Shown piece by piece: positions 63,001-64,000 of a DNA stretch of 64,000 bases. Source of the stretch: Candidatus Raymondbacteria bacterium RIFOXYA2_FULL_49_16 (GTDB lineage: Bacteria; Fibrobacterota; OXYB2-FULL-49-7; XYB2-FULL-49-35); contig MFYT01000109.1 of assembly GCA_001789205.1 (NCBI GenBank), positions 19,803-83,802 of the forward strand. The letters are read 5' to 3'. Below the pieces are notes generated by a model. It was not told where the DNA came from. It saw nothing but the letters and a program-made list of their open reading frames with translations, and did no database searches. The translations under genes and the position numbers were made by a program. How positions within the stretch are numbered: position 1 is the first letter of the stretch; every line of letters starts with the position of its first letter.

Positions 63001-63801
63001 TTATTCCGTTATTCTATCCAGCGGACTCACAACCCCTGCCAGATCTCTTGCACAAACCTGAGTGTATACCATGGTGGTCTTAGGACTGGCATGCCCCAAA
63101 AGCGCCTGAATCCGTCTCAAATCTGCACCCTGCTCGAAAAGGTGCGTGGCAAATGAATGCCGCAAGGAATGAACACCGGCCTTTTTGAGTATGCCAGCCT
63201 TTTGCATTGCCCGGACAAGCACAGCCTGGACCGACCTGGTGGTCAAATGCGTTTCAAAACCAGAACCCGGGAACAACCAGGCAATGGGCCGGTATGTTTC
63301 AGTATATTGCCTGAGCAGATCCAGGGCCGCACTGGACAACACTGTGTATCTGTCCTTTTTGCCCTTTGACTGCCGTACATGAACAAGCCCTCGTTCAGGG
63401 TCAATATCCGCGGGTTTCAAGCGCACAGCCTCTCCCACCCGCAAGCCTGAGGAATAGATAAGCGTGAGAATTGTCCGGTGTTTGAGATTGGGTACCGACC
63501 TGAACAATTCCAGTATCTCCTTTGTGCTGAACACAACAGGCAGTTTTCGGCCGCGTTTTGAACGGGGAAGTTCGTATTGCAGGGGCCTGTGAAGAATGTG
63601 ACGGAACAGGAATTCAATGGCGTTTGCGGCAAGATTTATGGATCCTGCGGAATATTCGCGCTCCTCTGCGCAATGCAGGAGGAATGCCCGGACGTTTGTC
63701 TCCGTGAGTTTTTCAGGGCAGGTCTCCGCATGTGCTGCGCAAAGCTTATTATAATAAAGGTAATTCCTTATGGTGCTTTTGCTGAACTGACGGATCTGCA
63801 T
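63001..63801 (-). CDS. Tyrosine recombinase (XerC/D- or integrase-like), downstream part
   Basis: 266 residues from ATG 63801. All catalytic residues are present: Arg121 (SGLRVGEAV), Lys146, His211 and Arg214 (HSLRHSF), His237 and Tyr246 (HASPKTTMVYT). A SAM-like N-terminal section runs from about 8 to 80. The same frame continues upstream to the window edge, broken only by a TAG at 63859-63861, so this may be the major part of a longer protein. It could be made from ATG 63801 alone, although no strong ribosome site is seen there. Confidence 0.85.
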   Translation of the reverse strand: MQIRQFSKSTIRNYLYYNKLCAAHAETCPEKLTETNVRAFLLHCAEEREYSAGSINLAANAIEFLFRHILHRPLQYELPRSKRGRKLPVVFSTKEILELFRSVPNLKHRTILTLIYSSGLRVGEAVRLKPADIDPERGLVHVRQSKGKKDRYTVLSSAALDLLRQYTETYRPIAWLFPGSGFETHLTTRSVQAVLVRAMQKAGILKKAGVHSLRHSFATHLFEQGADLRRIQALLGHASPKTTMVYTQVCARDLAGVVSPLDRITE

Positions 63802-63858
63802 TTCAACTTCGATGTCTCTGAATATATCAAGGGGTATCAGGCTGGAATTGGCTGAATC

Positions 63859-64000
63859 CTAACCCAGGATTTGGCTGGTTTGCGCGGGTATGAGGGTCTG
63901 CAAGACAGCGTCCGCTTCCTTGGTTCGGGGAAGAATCCAGAGCTTCCTGTCCCGGTCCCATCTGCGCCCCTCAACAGACCTGATCATATTGATTTGATTG
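63859..64000 (-). pseudogene. N-terminal extension of the recombinase, cut by an in-frame TAG (5' end outside window)
   Basis: In the same frame as the recombinase, an ATG at 63987 starts RSVEGRRWDRDRKLW and continues PRTKEADAVLQTL to TAG 63859. The motif GRRWDRDRKLW is similar to the small domain found before the SAM-like domain in certain tyrosine recombinases (GRRWxPxxKxW). The frame is open past ATG 63987 to the edge, so the true start may lie outside. Confidence 0.6.

Overview
The window is a bacterial chromosome segment of about 50% GC with dense, frequently overlapping genes (ATGA and TGATG junctions, abutting stop codons). Secreted proteins end in FlgD-like/type-A C-terminal sorting domains (4040-6124, and an orphan remnant at 7781-8023). 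Lipoproteins are numerous, and there is an MCE/Mla lipid-transport operon and a MacAB-type exporter. Together these suggest a Gram-negative member of the FCB assemblage, possibly Fibrobacterota/Chitinispirillia-like. That assignment is inferred from style, not from a marker-gene comparison.

Layout. 1-3.9 kb: end of a MacA-like adaptor, a MacB-type ATPase and two permeases. 4.0-12.4 kb: secreted SGNH esterase and GH20 beta-N-acetylhexosaminidase, facing a minus-strand set of nucleotidyltransferase, NahK-like sugar kinase, sugar-nucleotide epimerase, LOG-family protein and lipocalin; this reads as HexNAc release plus salvage or activation. 12.5-19.1 kb: minus operon dsbD-moxR-TPR-DUF58-trmH-like-AEC transporter-thiE. 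19.2-25.1 kb: Ig-like lipoprotein, small Cys-rich protein, dGTPase, recF-dciA-gyrB. 25.1-34.6 kb: minus-strand lipoprotein, two parvulin PPIases, two cyclic-nucleotide-binding proteins, trxB, rfbB, panB, deoxynucleoside kinase, folK. 34.8-43.2 kb: very acidic small protein, SpoIIAA/STAS-like protein, a DUF4212-like/SSS symporter pair followed by a Cache-PAS-CBS-nucleotidyltransferase sensor, and a two-gene envelope operon behind a CRP-like site.

43.2-45.8 kb is a decayed integrative element in tRNA-Pro(CGG), bounded by 29-bp direct repeats of the tRNA 5' part. It keeps an intact RelE/HigB-type toxin-antitoxin pair with a terminator, an XRE-like ORF, a fragment of DnaB and the N-terminus of a tyrosine integrase broken by a TAA.

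45.9-64 kb: two tandem-STAS proteins, a small ORF, a GH84-like hexosaminidase with a B12-type radical SAM protein, nadC, an FAD-dependent oxidoreductase, argJ-rpiB-glyA-dCMP deaminase, the mlaDEF-like operon, an alpha/beta hydrolase followed by a sugar-porter relic, and a DUF4143-type ATPase whose start codon lies in a four-copy AACGTT array. The window ends in a second mobile-looking region with a lipoprotein, a truncated BRO-N protein and a tyrosine recombinase whose frame contains an in-frame TAG.

The observations most worth following are the 5'-side tRNA-Pro element, the AACGTT operator array, the recombinase with the amber codon, and the transporter-sensor module at 35.8-40.8 kb. All family calls come from reading the protein sequences; no database search was run.
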